The position numbers and the translations under genes were made by a program. Positions 31,480-40,946 of a stretch of 64,000 nucleotides of DNA are shown in pieces. Numbering within the stretch: the stretch's first letter is position 1; the number at the start of each line of letters is the position of its first letter. The notes beneath the pieces were generated by a model. The model was not told the origin of the DNA. It saw nothing but the letters and a program-made list of their open reading frames with translations, and did no database searches. The stretch is from Acidobacteriaceae bacterium (GTDB taxonomy: Bacteria; Acidobacteriota; Terriglobia; Terriglobales; Acidobacteriaceae), in NCBI GenBank assembly GCA_003151335.1, contig PLXE01000083.1:1-64000 (forward strand), in the 5' to 3' direction.

Positions 31480-34064
31480 CTAGAGTTTCGTCGCCTTGGA
31501 CGCTTGGCCTCTGCCGCCTCCAACCCTGCCTGACGATTCCTGGAATCGCGGCCCGGGGTGGATGGTTTCAATGCGGCGATGGTGCTCGGCATCGCTGGGC
31601 ACCGTCCAGCCATTCTCCTGTTCGACGACGCGTACGATGGCCAGACTTTGATTGTGTAGCACCAATCCGCCTGTCGTCACCGACACCTCGTTGCGCTCCC
31701 AGGTCCGGGCCAACATGCTGTTCTTCACGTGCGATACCAGCCGCGGAGCATCGCTGGAGGCGATTACGACGCCGCGGTCAGCCTGCCCGGCAGGGGTCAG
31801 CACGATGAAGCGTGCGCTCAGGACCTTTGCGTCGAAGCGCCCAAAAACAAACTGGAAAACTTCCGGATGCTCCGGAATCCCCCCATCGCCGGCGTAGTTC
31901 ACCAGGTATTCTTCATCGACCGTATCGCCGGGCGAGAGAACCGGCAGCGAGTTGCGTGGATTCGCGGGATCAAGTTTCATCGCAGTGACACTGCCATCGG
32001 AATGGAGGATGCGCAGTTGCAATATCTGCGTATCGTGGGGAAGATTAGTCTCTGCGAAACGCTCGACGTCCTCTGCGCTTGAAAAACGGGTAGTGGTGTG
32101 AACATACAGCGCAACGCTGCCATCGGGCCGCGCAATGGCAACGTGATCATTTACCAGCAGGATGGGGCGCCAGTGAATTGTGCGGCCCTGGCCTGTATGA
32201 CTTGGACGGCATCGCGGCGATAGGGAGCGTAGAACTCGTTCGCATCGGCAGCCGGATCGTTGCTACCAGCGGCGGCCAGGCGACGGTACTCGGGAGCGTT
32301 GGGAGCAATCCGCAACCAGGCGGCGGCAGCACGTTCCGCGCCGGGACCGTCACCGGCCAATTGCAACTCGCGGACCAGCATCAGCCGCGCGGAACGATTC
32401 AACGGGGCCGCCGCCAGCAATTGCTGCAGCGCCCTTGCACCTTCGCCATGGCGCTCCTGGGCAGCCAAGGACTGCGCATACGCCAGCGATTCGGGAGCGC
32501 ACCCGTCCAGCTTCTGCTGTGCTGTGGCCGCCTCGGCAAATTGCCGCCGTGTGCGATAGAACATCATCGCGTTGTTGGACGTCTCGCACGCGGGATGCTC
32601 CGCCAAACGCCGCGACCAGATCAACGCCGCTTGGCCTTCGGAGTCGGCAAGCCCCGCATCGCCAGCGATTGCGCCGCCTAATGTCTCCAGGGCCCGGATG
32701 TCGTTGGGTCTCGCTGCCAGGACACGCCTGGCAAACTTGGCCGCCTCAACCAGATGACCGTCAGCCGACGCCCGCTCGCCGAGTGCCTGATCGGCAGCCA
32801 AGGCTCCGGGCGCGAGCGACCGAACACGGTTCCACGCTTGAAGGCCTTCGGGCGCCGCGGGATTCTTGCGCGCCCACGACTGGGCCAACAGAAACTGCAG
32901 TGCAGCCGAATGTGCAGCCGATGGCAGCGCGCCGATTTGCTCAATCGCCGTTCCGAACTCCCCGTCGGCGTAGGCAGTCGCAGCCAGATCGTGAGTCAGC
33001 TCTTCCACGGACAGCTTGGCCCTTGGTGGAGTGGATACCTCCGAGGCCGAAGGCGATACTGCAATCCTCAGCGGGGTGGCGGCGCCGGCAAATTTCGCCA
33101 TCACGCGGTGCGGACCAGCCGCGAGATCGACGGTGGCCGAGCCATGAACACGAGTTCCGCGCAGGCCGGCGTCTTGCCGCAACACCCGCTTGCCGTCCAC
33201 GTAAATTTCCAGCGCCCCGGCACTTTCGAAGCGCACGCTCCAGGCTCCCGCCGCAAGCGAGGCAAAATGTCCGGCCGCATAGAAGGTCCTCCGATTCGGG
33301 AGATAGGGAGGCAGGCTAATGATGCCGTCGGGAAATTCGAAATTCTCCACCGCGCGGTTGTCATAAGACGCCTGCGTCAAATCGTCATTCGGCGAGATCG
33401 ATGACTGGTCGAAGTCGAGCAACGGGTGCCGGCCCAGCGGGCCCACAATGCGCCACTCGGTTAAGACACCCGAAGCGCGCGCGAGGGCTTGGGGACCCAG
33501 CCCCGGAGCGCCATCCATCACCGCATGAAGCAAGGCGGCGTTCAGTTCCGGCCAATCCTCGCTGAATTTTGCCAACAGGGTTTGCACGCGTGGGATGACT
33601 GCCCGAAACTCGGGCGTATTGGCTGCCGACTCGCGCAGACGAGCCGCCGCTAAGCGCACTCGTGGGTCCTGCCTGGCCGCGCCCCCGATTTCGCACAGAC
33701 GCAGAGCGGCGTTCACCATGGCCGCCTCGTCGGCTGCAATGGCCGCCGCTTCCATCTGCACAAATAATGCCTCGGCGTCGCGATGGTCGCGTCGCCAGGC
33801 ACGCTCGGCAAGTTGACGCGCACGGACGAGGGCGCCGTTCACAAACATCGCGGTCGCAGCCGAGCGCGAAAGCGCCGATTCGGACAGCGGTCCCGTGTGA
33901 GGCGAGATCGTTCCGTGTGGGCCGTCGCGCGCATCGACGCGAGGTTGCGTGACCGCAGGTACACTGTCGCGTTCCAGGCGTGCGAGCGTCCGACCCTGTG
34001 TGAACGCCGGCATGGCAAGCGCCATGGCAGCCCATAGGACCGATATTGCAGATGTTGCTCTCAC
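31480..34064 (-). pseudogene. TPR / DUF3857-like exported protein, frameshifted
   Basis: The first frame (32151-34064) opens with a signal-like segment (SAISVLWAAMALAMPAFTQG), then helical TPR-like repeats, a beta module (TFYAAGHFASLAAGAWSVRF ESAGALEIYVDGKRVLRQDA) and more TPRs, ending artificially at TGAPSCW. In the next frame the protein continues without a break, first ILLVNDHVAIARPDGSVALY, VHTTTRF, then through QLRILHSDGSVTAMKLDPAN P, SPGDTVDEEYLVNYAGDGG and RVVEQENGWTVPSDAEHHRR IETIHPG to 31480, a DUF3857-type region. One base inserted or lost near the CCCC at about 32162-32166 separates them. No transglutaminase core follows, though many relatives have one. Total about 860 codons. Confidence 0.7.
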
Positions 34065-34330
34065 TCAGTAATCTCGGGAGTCATGAATCGCCCTAGACCG
34101 CAACGGCCGCCCGTCGCAGCGATTTACGGATCTTTTTCTCGGAGGAGTTAAGGAAGACTAACCGATAGAGTCGGGATTGTGAAACAGAAATTGCGCAGCC
34201 GCACTACCACTTCCAGGTAGTGGGCTGGTGTACCGGCTCCGGATGCGCAACCTCGGGCAGAAAGCTTAATCAAGCTTGGGGGATAGACTTAGACGATGAA
34301 TTTTGGCATCCAACTCTGCTTGTAAACGCT

Positions 34331-35029
34331 ATGTCGAAAACCAGCAAGATCATTCAGGTCGTGTTGCTCGTGGCAATCATAGCCGCGGGCATCAACTTGT
34401 TTTTCTACCTGCGCGAGCGTCGCTCCGGCCTGGCAGAACCGAAAAAACCGGAAGTTGCGCTTGATCCCGACTACTACGTCACGCCCAAGAAACTGCATCC
34501 GCAGGACCTGAAGGACGCGAAGGAATTGACCCGCCAGCCCGTTTGGATTCGCGAGGGCTATCGCTTTACCTACTATCCTTACACCGGGCACACGGACTTC
34601 CAGCACCCCGCCGGAACATTGGGTCCAATCGAGAAGCTCGATATCAAGGACGTTGTCATCGATCGCGCGCCCGGCTCCGGCAGCGACAAACAGGTGATGG
34701 CCATATTTGAGAAGGACGGCAAACGTTTCGCGTTTCCCATCGGAGTCGTGGCGAACGGCGATTACAAGATCTACTCCGACGATATCCTCTTCATTCAAGA
34801 TCCGCACGAGTTGTACAAACATTGGCCCGCCGACGTATGGAAGCTGATCGACACCCATCAGATGCAGCCCGGAATGAATGAATTGCAGGCCTCCTTCGCA
34901 ATTGGAATGGGAGTGCCCGAGGGATCGGGATTGTCTAATCCCCGCATCGTCGACTACCCGAACCATGGCCATCCCCTGCGCGTGACCTACACCAATGGGA
35001 AAGCGACGCAAGTTCAGCCCGGTTCGTAG
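34331..35029 (+). CDS. membrane-anchored periplasmic protein, unknown
   Basis: 232 aa from ATG 34331 (MSKTSKIIQVVLLVAIIAAG); the upstream in-frame extension is not protein-like. One N-terminal helix is followed by a soluble domain of about 200 residues with many aromatic and Asp residues (DPDYYVTPKKLHPQDLKDAK ELTRQPVWIREGYRFTYYPY, IFEKDGKRFAFPIGVVANGD YKIYSDDILFIQDPHELYKH WPADVWKLIDTHQ). The pattern is well conserved-looking but I do not recognise the family. An AAGCTT...AAGCTT repeat lies upstream. It is followed 67 bp later by the quinone oxidoreductase gene on the same strand. Confidence 0.7.
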   Translation: MSKTSKIIQVVLLVAIIAAGINLFFYLRERRSGLAEPKKPEVALDPDYYVTPKKLHPQDLKDAKELTRQPVWIREGYRFTYYPYTGHTDFQHPAGTLGPIEKLDIKDVVIDRAPGSGSDKQVMAIFEKDGKRFAFPIGVVANGDYKIYSDDILFIQDPHELYKHWPADVWKLIDTHQMQPGMNELQASFAIGMGVPEGSGLSNPRIVDYPNHGHPLRVTYTNGKATQVQPGS

Positions 35030-35096
35030 GGACCGCGCCATGCAAACCTGGCCGGCTCTGCGTAAAATCTGAGAGGAAATCTGTGCGCAGGAGGAA

Positions 35097-36065
35097 ATGA
35101 TGAAAGCTATCCGAGTCCATGAATTCGGCGGTCCTGAAGTTATGAAATTGGAGGATGTCCCCGATCTTCAACCCGGTCCCGGACAAGTTGTGGTGCGCAT
35201 CCATGCTGCTGGCGTGAACCCCGTGGAGGTTTACGTCCGCACAGGGACCTACGCGATGAAACCCAATCTTCCCTACACTCCGGGCACGGATGCCGGTGGC
35301 GTCGTCACGGCTGTGGGACCAGGCGTCAAGCGAGTGAAGGCCGGCGACCGCGTTTATACCACCCTCCCTAACAGCGGCACTTATGCCGAGCAGGTCCTGA
35401 GCAATGAAGCCCAGGTGCATCGCCTCCCCGACCAGGTGAGCTTCGAGCAGGGCGCGGCCATGGGCGTTCCCTACGGCACGGCGTATCGCGGATTGTTTCA
35501 GCGTGCCGAGGCGCAGCCTGCTGAGACTGTGCTGGTTCACGGCGCGAGCGGCGGAGTTGGCAGCGCAGCCGTGCAACTGGCGCGCGCTGCAGGCATGACT
35601 GTCATCGGTACCGCGGGCAGCGAGCGTGGCCTCGAACTGGTAAAGAAGGAAGGCGCGCACCACGTTCTCAACCATGCGTCCGATGGCTATCTCGACGAGT
35701 TAATGAAGCTCACCGAAGGCCGTGGCGTGGACGTCATCCTGGAAATGCTGGCGAACAAGAACCTGGCCAAGGACCTCACGGTGCTCGCCAAGAAAGGCCG
35801 CGTGGCGGTGATTGGAAGCCGCGGCACAATTGAGATCGATCCGCGTAATGCCATGGGCCGCGAAGCCGACATCCGTGGCGTGACCCTCATGAACACTTCC
35901 GAGCAGGAATATAAGGTCATGCACGCCGCTCTGGTCGCAGGTCTGGAGAATGGAACGCTGCGTCCGGTGATCGGGCAGCGGATTGCGCTCGCCGAAGCGC
36001 CGCGCGCCCATGTTGAGATCATGAAGCCGTCAGGCGCGCATGGAAAGATCGTGTTGGTGCCGTGA
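35097..36065 (+). CDS. NADPH:quinone oxidoreductase (zinc-independent MDR)
   Basis: 322 aa; GGAGGA sits just before tandem ATGs at 35097 and 35100. The N-terminal GroES-like domain (MKAIRVHEFGGPEVMKLEDV, AGVNPVEVYVRTGTYA, PGTDAGGVVTAVGPGVKRVK AGDRV) lacks the Cys/His zinc ligands of alcohol dehydrogenases. The Rossmann part shows VLVHGASGGVGSAAVQLARA AG, the AxGxxG-type nucleotide motif, and VIGTAGSERGLELVKKEGAH HVLNH. The C-terminus is EAPRAHVEIMKPSGAHGKIV LVP. It should reduce quinones or enone-type substrates with NADPH (zeta-crystallin/QorA-like). Physiological substrate is not evident from the neighbours. Confidence 0.9.
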   Translation: MMKAIRVHEFGGPEVMKLEDVPDLQPGPGQVVVRIHAAGVNPVEVYVRTGTYAMKPNLPYTPGTDAGGVVTAVGPGVKRVKAGDRVYTTLPNSGTYAEQVLSNEAQVHRLPDQVSFEQGAAMGVPYGTAYRGLFQRAEAQPAETVLVHGASGGVGSAAVQLARAAGMTVIGTAGSERGLELVKKEGAHHVLNHASDGYLDELMKLTEGRGVDVILEMLANKNLAKDLTVLAKKGRVAVIGSRGTIEIDPRNAMGREADIRGVTLMNTSEQEYKVMHAALVAGLENGTLRPVIGQRIALAEAPRAHVEIMKPSGAHGKIVLVP

Positions 36066-36155
36066 CGGCGGGAGAAGCTCGCGACGGAACCCAGTCCCAT
36101 GCGACAGACACGGGAATTCCCCAGAAGAAATTACGGTGGCTCTATCAACACAGCT

Positions 36156-36347
36156 TCAGGCCGCTGCGTGTACAGGCGCCTGCACCTTATCGAGGATTGC
36201 CTCCAGCATCGTGCAGCGACGACGCAATCCGTCTCTGAATTCGTGGTGGTCGGCCTTAGCGATCTCTCGCAATAGATGGGTCTGATGCTCTTGCAGGAGA
36301 TCCCGAAGCAGGTCTTCTTCTTCCGCGGTCAACCGGAGTTCCATCAT
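36156..36347 (-). CDS. small helical protein, unknown
   Basis: 63 aa from ATG 36347, with GGTGGAGG five bases upstream. MMELRLTAEEEDLLRDLLQE HQTHLLREIAKADHHEFRDG LRRR...LEAILDKVQ is acidic-basic and almost certainly an antiparallel helical pair (xLTxEExxxLxxLLxxxxxxLxxEIxxTDxxxF). Similar short proteins of unknown function are frequent in this phylum. Confidence 0.65.
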   Translation of the reverse strand: MMELRLTAEEEDLLRDLLQEHQTHLLREIAKADHHEFRDGLRRRCTMLEAILDKVQAPVHAAA

Positions 36348-36546
36348 GGCAACCTCCACCTACTTAGATGTTGACAAGTTAATTGTAGGCTCTCGCGTCC
36401 AAATTGCAACGGCGCAGCTAAGTCCTCCGCGCTCGCCCAACGGGGCCGCATCTCCTTCGTGCTGTGGACGTACCTAGGGGTATCAGCCCCGGTTCGCCGA
36501 GGATGCACATGCGGCCGCGTTTGCGCTGCGCCGTTACAATCGAGGC

Positions 36547-37500
36547 ATGCCCCGCCTGAACCTGGCCTGCCGGTGCTTCGCAGCTATCCTTGTGTGCGCC
36601 GTGGCCTTGCGCGCCACAGCAGGAGGGTCAGATAATTCGACGTTGCAGAAAGCGGCTGCGCACGCGATGGCAGGCCGTCGTGGCACGGCGGTAGTCGTCG
36701 ATGTCCAATCTGGACACGTCCTCGCCGCTTACCACCTCGATGTCGCCGCTCGTCGCGTGGTGCATCCCGGCTCCAGCATCAAGCCCTTCACCCTGCTGGC
36801 GCTGCTGCAAGCGGGAAAGCTCGATGCGCAGACCGCGCTCATGTGCAAGCGCACAGTTTCCATTGGCGGCCACAAGCTCGACTGCACCCATCCGGCAACA
36901 CGTGGGCCGCTGGCCCCGGCGAGCGCGCTGGCGTACTCCTGCAATTCGTACTTCACCAGCGTCGCAACCCGCCTGACGCCCGCACAATTGCGCGACAGTT
37001 TTGTGCGCTCCGGTTTCAGCTCTTCCACCGGATTGTCGCCACAGGAAGCCGCCGGAAGTGTTGCCCTCGCCCACTCTCCGGAGGAATTGCAACTGCAAGC
37101 TGTCGGCGAGTGGGGAATCAGCCTGACTCCGCTGGAACTGTTGCACGGCTATCGCGATCTGGCAGCGCTCGCTAACAGCGATCCGAACGGCAAGCTCTTC
37201 CCAATTTTTGCAGGCCTGCAACAATCCGTTGCCTACGGCATGGGACGCATGGCGCAACCGGATGTGCCGATGAAAGTTGCGGGCAAGACTGGGACCGCGA
37301 TGGCTGACGAAGGTCCATGGACGCATGCCTGGTTTGCCGGTTATGCGCCGGCTGAGAATCCCCAGATCGTGCTGGTCGTCTTCCTGGAAAAAGGGCACGG
37401 CGGCACGGACGCTGCCAGCGTCGCGAGAGAGATCTTCGCGGCGTTCGCGGTTGATCACGGTGCTGGGATCGCCGCAGCCGCAAAAGGAGCGCGGAAATGA
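36547..37500 (+). CDS. penicillin-binding transpeptidase-like protein
   Basis: 317 aa with a signal peptide (LACRCFAAILVCAVALRATA). The three penicillin-interacting motifs are present: S76-S-I-K79 (HPGSSIKPF), S131-C-N133 (YSCNSYF) and K247-T-G (VAGKTGTA). The protein is a stand-alone transpeptidase or class-D-like domain without the N-terminal dimerisation domain of high-mass PBPs, so it may be a small D,D- or carboxypeptidase-type enzyme. Its stop codon overlaps the start of the SpoIID gene (ATGA at 37497-37500), so the two are translationally coupled peptidoglycan enzymes. Confidence 0.8.
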   Translation: MPRLNLACRCFAAILVCAVALRATAGGSDNSTLQKAAAHAMAGRRGTAVVVDVQSGHVLAAYHLDVAARRVVHPGSSIKPFTLLALLQAGKLDAQTALMCKRTVSIGGHKLDCTHPATRGPLAPASALAYSCNSYFTSVATRLTPAQLRDSFVRSGFSSSTGLSPQEAAGSVALAHSPEELQLQAVGEWGISLTPLELLHGYRDLAALANSDPNGKLFPIFAGLQQSVAYGMGRMAQPDVPMKVAGKTGTAMADEGPWTHAWFAGYAPAENPQIVLVVFLEKGHGGTDAASVAREIFAAFAVDHGAGIAAAAKGARK

Positions 37501-39290
37501 AGCGCCGGTTGGCGGCTCTCGGTCTGCTGCTCCTGCTGTGTGCGGCGGGCGATGCTGAGTTGGGCGATCACGCCACCGCCAAAGCTTCCCACGCTGGATT
37601 TCCGCAGACTGTGCGAGTGCGGCTCTGGTATCTGCATCCGCCGCGCGAATTGCGGATTCGCGCCGACGCCGGGCGGGCCCAGATGCGAACCTGCGCAACT
37701 TGCACAACATCCACCATCACCGCTGCCGCCCTGCGCGCCACGGGACCGAAGATTGCCGTCGCGGGAAACAAATCCTCCTTCTCCGAGCTTCGCGTGAGTG
37801 GCGCCTATCAAATGAACGCCACCGGTGACCCGCCGCTGCGTGCCGATTTTCCCATTGAGATTCGCGCCAGCGACAGCCACCTGCTCATCACCGCCTTGCT
37901 GCCGATGGAGGAATACATTGCGGGCGTGCTCGCCGGGGAAACCGGAAACTTCAAGTCCGATGAGGCGCTGAAGGCGATGGCGGTTGCGGCGCGCACTTAC
38001 GCGATGCACTTTGGCAGCCGCCACGCCCTGGAAGGGTTCGACTTCTGCGACACCACCCACTGCCAGGACTTGCGCATAGCCGGCATTGACGCCCATTTGC
38101 GCAGCATCGCCGAGGCGACCGCGGGCGAAGTCCTCTGGTACGACGGCGAACCGGCGGCCACTTACTATCACGCCAACTGCGGAGGCACTACCGAAGATGG
38201 GCGCTTTGTCCTCGGCAACAATGAGCCCCCCGCTCCATTTCTGGTGCAGCATTCCGATCAGTACTGCTTGCGCAACGGGAGTACCCAATGGCGTACAGAG
38301 GTTGCGAAGCGCGAGTTGCAGCGCGCTCTCGTGGCCGATGGCATCGTCGTTCCCGGAGCCCTGCGTACAGTATCCGTTCTGCATCGCACGCCCAGCGGGC
38401 GCGTGGAGTTTCTGCGCGTCACCGGTAACGGCGCGATTACGGTGCCGGCCCTGGCTTTTCGCTCTGCCATCGGCCGGCACATTGGATGGGACCGCATGAA
38501 GAGCAACTGGTACGACGTGAGCGATGCCGGCGACCGCCTTACTTTTCATGGCCGGGGCTCCGGGCACGGGGTCGGTCTGTGCCAGGTCGGCGCCGAGGTC
38601 ATGGGCGAGGAAGGCCATTCCTACCGCGAGATCCTCAGCTTCTACTACCCGGGGACGCGTCTGGGCGTCAGCGCGCAGGGCATACCGTGGCAGCAGCTCG
38701 CTAATGAGGATGTCACGTTGCTGACCACTCGTCCCGATCGCGATCGCCCGCTGCTGACGCTGGCGACCGGGTTTGTGCATGAGTCGGAAGAAAATACTGG
38801 ACTGCTCTATCGCGCCTCTCCGCGGCTGAAGATTTATCCGACGGTTGCAGCTTTCCGCAACTCAACGGGCGAGCCGGGATGGGTGGCAGCTTCGACTCGC
38901 GGGCGCACCATCCAGATGCAACCCTCCAACGTATTGCGCGAGGCGGGCACGCTGGAGAGCACAATTCGCCACGAACTTCTGCACATGCTGATCGACTCGT
39001 ACGCGCTTCCGGGAACGCCGCTCTGGTTCCGTGAAGGGCTGGCGCTTTACCTCACCGCGCCCAACGCCTCCTCGAAACAAAGCGACAGCGTCGATGATTT
39101 GAAGGGCCTGGAGAAGTCACTGCGGTCTCCGGCAAGTGAAGAAGAGTTGCGGCACGCTTACGCCGGCGCCCGTGCGCGGGTGGCGCAACTGGCGCGACAG
39201 CACGGTAAAGCCGCATTGCTGGATTGGGTGCACAACGGATTGCCAGCCAACCTGGCGGTGAGTGGGGCTCAGCGCCCAGAAGGCCGTTGA
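37497..39290 (+). CDS. SpoIID/LytB-domain protein fused to a gluzincin-like peptidase domain
   Basis: 597 aa with signal peptide MKRRLAALGLLLLLCAAGDA. Residues ~100-400 are a SpoIID/LytB domain: LITALLPMEEYIAGVLAGET, EALKAMAVAARTYAMHFGSR H, YYHANCGGTTEDGRFV and FHGRGSGHGVGLCQVGAEVM. Characterised SpoIID proteins cleave denuded glycan strands as lytic transglycosylases. The C-terminal 200 residues carry H492-E-L-L-H496 and E513 in LWFREGLALYL, the HEXXH...E zinc site of MA-clan peptidases. This two-domain combination is unusual. The start overlaps the upstream PBP-like gene. Confidence 0.85.
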   Translation: MKRRLAALGLLLLLCAAGDAELGDHATAKASHAGFPQTVRVRLWYLHPPRELRIRADAGRAQMRTCATCTTSTITAAALRATGPKIAVAGNKSSFSELRVSGAYQMNATGDPPLRADFPIEIRASDSHLLITALLPMEEYIAGVLAGETGNFKSDEALKAMAVAARTYAMHFGSRHALEGFDFCDTTHCQDLRIAGIDAHLRSIAEATAGEVLWYDGEPAATYYHANCGGTTEDGRFVLGNNEPPAPFLVQHSDQYCLRNGSTQWRTEVAKRELQRALVADGIVVPGALRTVSVLHRTPSGRVEFLRVTGNGAITVPALAFRSAIGRHIGWDRMKSNWYDVSDAGDRLTFHGRGSGHGVGLCQVGAEVMGEEGHSYREILSFYYPGTRLGVSAQGIPWQQLANEDVTLLTTRPDRDRPLLTLATGFVHESEENTGLLYRASPRLKIYPTVAAFRNSTGEPGWVAASTRGRTIQMQPSNVLREAGTLESTIRHELLHMLIDSYALPGTPLWFREGLALYLTAPNASSKQSDSVDDLKGLEKSLRSPASEEELRHAYAGARARVAQLARQHGKAALLDWVHNGLPANLAVSGAQRPEGR

Positions 39291-39348
39291 GGCTGAGCAG
39301 GCGTTTCGTTGACAGGTGGTCACAAGCCATGCCAAAATGCTGTATGCT

Positions 39349-39370
39349 CTGAACTAACTAATTAGTTCAG
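39349..39370. promoter_or_regulatory. operator-like inverted repeat of the toxin-antitoxin operon
   Basis: CTGAACTAA and TTAGTTCAG form a perfect 9-bp dyad around CTAA. TATGCT at 39343-39348 directly before it can serve as a -10 box. The position, 46 bp before the antitoxin start, fits autorepression by the Phd/YefM protein. Confidence 0.65.
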
Positions 39371-39415
39371 AAAAAAGAAATGAGGAGTGCCATTAACCAC
39401 AAGGAACGCCGTAAC

Positions 39416-39715
39416 ATGCCAATGGTGATCTCAGCCTTGGCGGCTCGTACCCAGTTTGGCCAGATTATGCGCCGAGCTAGCCAGCAGGAGGAACGATTTG
39501 TGGTCGACAAGAGGGGCGAGCCACAAGTGGTGATTATGGGAGTCAAGGACTTCTTGAAGGCCGTTGCTCCGGAGCCGAGCGTCATGGCGGCAATTCGGGC
39601 CGAAGCCAAACGCAATAAGAAGTCAACTCTGACCATGCGGCAGATCGACCAGGAAATCGCGGCATTCCGTCGAGAAAGAAGACTCAGCCATGCCACGTCC
39701 AAGCGTCGTGCTTGA
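39416..39715 (+). CDS. Phd/YefM-type antitoxin
   Basis: 99 aa from ATG 39416, preceded by AAGGAA; ATG 39380 is an alternative adding 12 residues. MPMVISALAARTQFGQIMRR, ASQQEERFVVDKRGEPQVVI MGVKDFLK is the Phd fold: a DNA-binding N-terminus followed by the strand pattern (V(V/I)xKxGxPxAVIxxxxxY/F). The C-terminus is basic and helical and would wrap the toxin. It overlaps the toxin gene by 26 bases. Confidence 0.85.
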   Translation: MPMVISALAARTQFGQIMRRASQQEERFVVDKRGEPQVVIMGVKDFLKAVAPEPSVMAAIRAEAKRNKKSTLTMRQIDQEIAAFRRERRLSHATSKRRA

Positions 39716-40112
39716 TACGAACGTGGTTGTCTCCGCCCACCTCAGGTCCGACGGTTTGGAAAGGTTCGTTCTCGATCTGGCCCTTGCCGGCGCCATCAAA
39801 CTCTACATGTCGCACGAAATTCTCGAGGAGTACAGCGGCGTGCTGCGGCGAGCGAGGCTTGGAATTTCCCCTGATCTTGTTGCCGATTCGTTGGACCTTG
39901 TCCGGAAGGTAGCGAAATTCGTACGACCCAAGCAAACCCTCAGTATTTCTTCCGATTCAGACGACAATAAATTCCTGGAGTGCGCCGAGGAGACAGGAGC
40001 CGATTATCTCGTGACCGGCAACAAACGCCACTTTCCTAAGGCTTGGGGCAGAACTCGCGTGGTCAGCGCTCGCGAGCTGTTGGAAGAAATTATTCCCACG
40101 CTGAAAAGCTGA
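39690..40112 (+). CDS. PIN-domain toxin (putative ribonuclease)
   Basis: 140 aa. PIN domain with its acidic residues: VVLDTNVVVSAHL (first Asp), SHEILEEYSGVL (Glu), SSDSDDNKFLECAEETGADY LVTGNKRHF (the Asp pair). These make the Mg-dependent RNase active site of PIN-family toxins. The order antitoxin then toxin, the overlapping frames and the upstream operator are classical for a type II module. The toxin gene ends 30 bp from the converging membrane-protein gene. Confidence 0.85.
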   Translation: MPRPSVVLDTNVVVSAHLRSDGLERFVLDLALAGAIKLYMSHEILEEYSGVLRRARLGISPDLVADSLDLVRKVAKFVRPKQTLSISSDSDDNKFLECAEETGADYLVTGNKRHFPKAWGRTRVVSARELLEEIIPTLKS

Positions 40113-40142
40113 GGTTGTTTGCAATAAGCCCGATCGTCTATC

Positions 40143-40946
40143 TCATAGCTCCTCGGGAATGGCGGAGTTCACCATTGCCTTCGGGTCAGGACGCAGCACA
40201 ATGGGCTCGGAATCTTCCCTTTCCACCCGCGTACCGATGATCAACAGCAGAGCCACCCACGCCGTAATCAGGATCACGTAAGCCAAGAAGAATCGGGACC
40301 CCATGCTCCATGCCTGTTTGCGCAGGTCGCTCAGGTCGGGTATCCACCAGACCAACTTGTACGGAACATACGCGCCAGCCAGCATCAGCGCGCAGAACCA
40401 TAGCCAATACGCGGGCCGCCGCAAGACACGCAGGGAGCGCGTCATGCGCTTCAATCTGAATCCGACGGCTGCAATCGTGCTGGCGATCGGCAGCCACATC
40501 ACCGGCATAATCAGCCACACAATGAGTATGATCGTCCAGTTGAGATCGCGCGTGACATTTCGCGGTGTCGGACCTGCGTTCAGCTTCTGCCGAATCCAGA
40601 CTCCCGCCTGTGGCGTATAGGTACGGAGATTCCAAAGCAGCCAAACCAGCATGGCCAACGCGGCAGCCCATACGGCCAGCGCGACCATGTGCCGCAACGC
40701 ATGGCGAAAGGCGCGCCCCACAGTTGCATTGTCTCGAAACTCTGCAACCCTGAAGTAGGCGAACGTCCCTGTCCGCAGCCACAATAGACAAAAGATGACA
40801 ACAACTGCGGCCAGGGCGGAGCCTCCCACCTGCCAGCCATGCGCATCCGGCATCAGCAGCCAGAAATAGACGGCAGTGAGCAACGCGGCGTTGCCGACCA
40901 GGTTCAGCAGCCACAACTTCGCCACGCCACTGTGTTTCGCGCTCAT
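40143..40946 (-). CDS. polytopic membrane protein, last gene of the alpha-2-macroglobulin operon
   Basis: 267 aa with about six hydrophobic segments (LWLLNLVGNAALLTAVYFWL L, LAAVVVIFCLLWL, MVALAVWAAALAMLVWLLWN L, WTIILIVWLIMPVMWLPIA, YWLWFCALMLAGAYVPYKLV, FFLAYVILITAWVALLLIIG). The motif LWLRTGTFAYFRVAEF lies between the second and third. I do not recognise a family. Its ATG overlaps the stop of the alpha-2-macroglobulin gene (ATGA), so it is probably a partner of that pathway. Confidence 0.7.
   Translation of the reverse strand: MSAKHSGVAKLWLLNLVGNAALLTAVYFWLLMPDAHGWQVGGSALAAVVVIFCLLWLRTGTFAYFRVAEFRDNATVGRAFRHALRHMVALAVWAAALAMLVWLLWNLRTYTPQAGVWIRQKLNAGPTPRNVTRDLNWTIILIVWLIMPVMWLPIASTIAAVGFRLKRMTRSLRVLRRPAYWLWFCALMLAGAYVPYKLVWWIPDLSDLRKQAWSMGSRFFLAYVILITAWVALLLIIGTRVEREDSEPIVLRPDPKAMVNSAIPEEL

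Noticed and set aside
37455-38780. 441-codon minus-strand frame opposite the SpoIID gene
   Set aside because: It is a shadow of the SpoIID frame, whose signal peptide and motifs are unmistakable.
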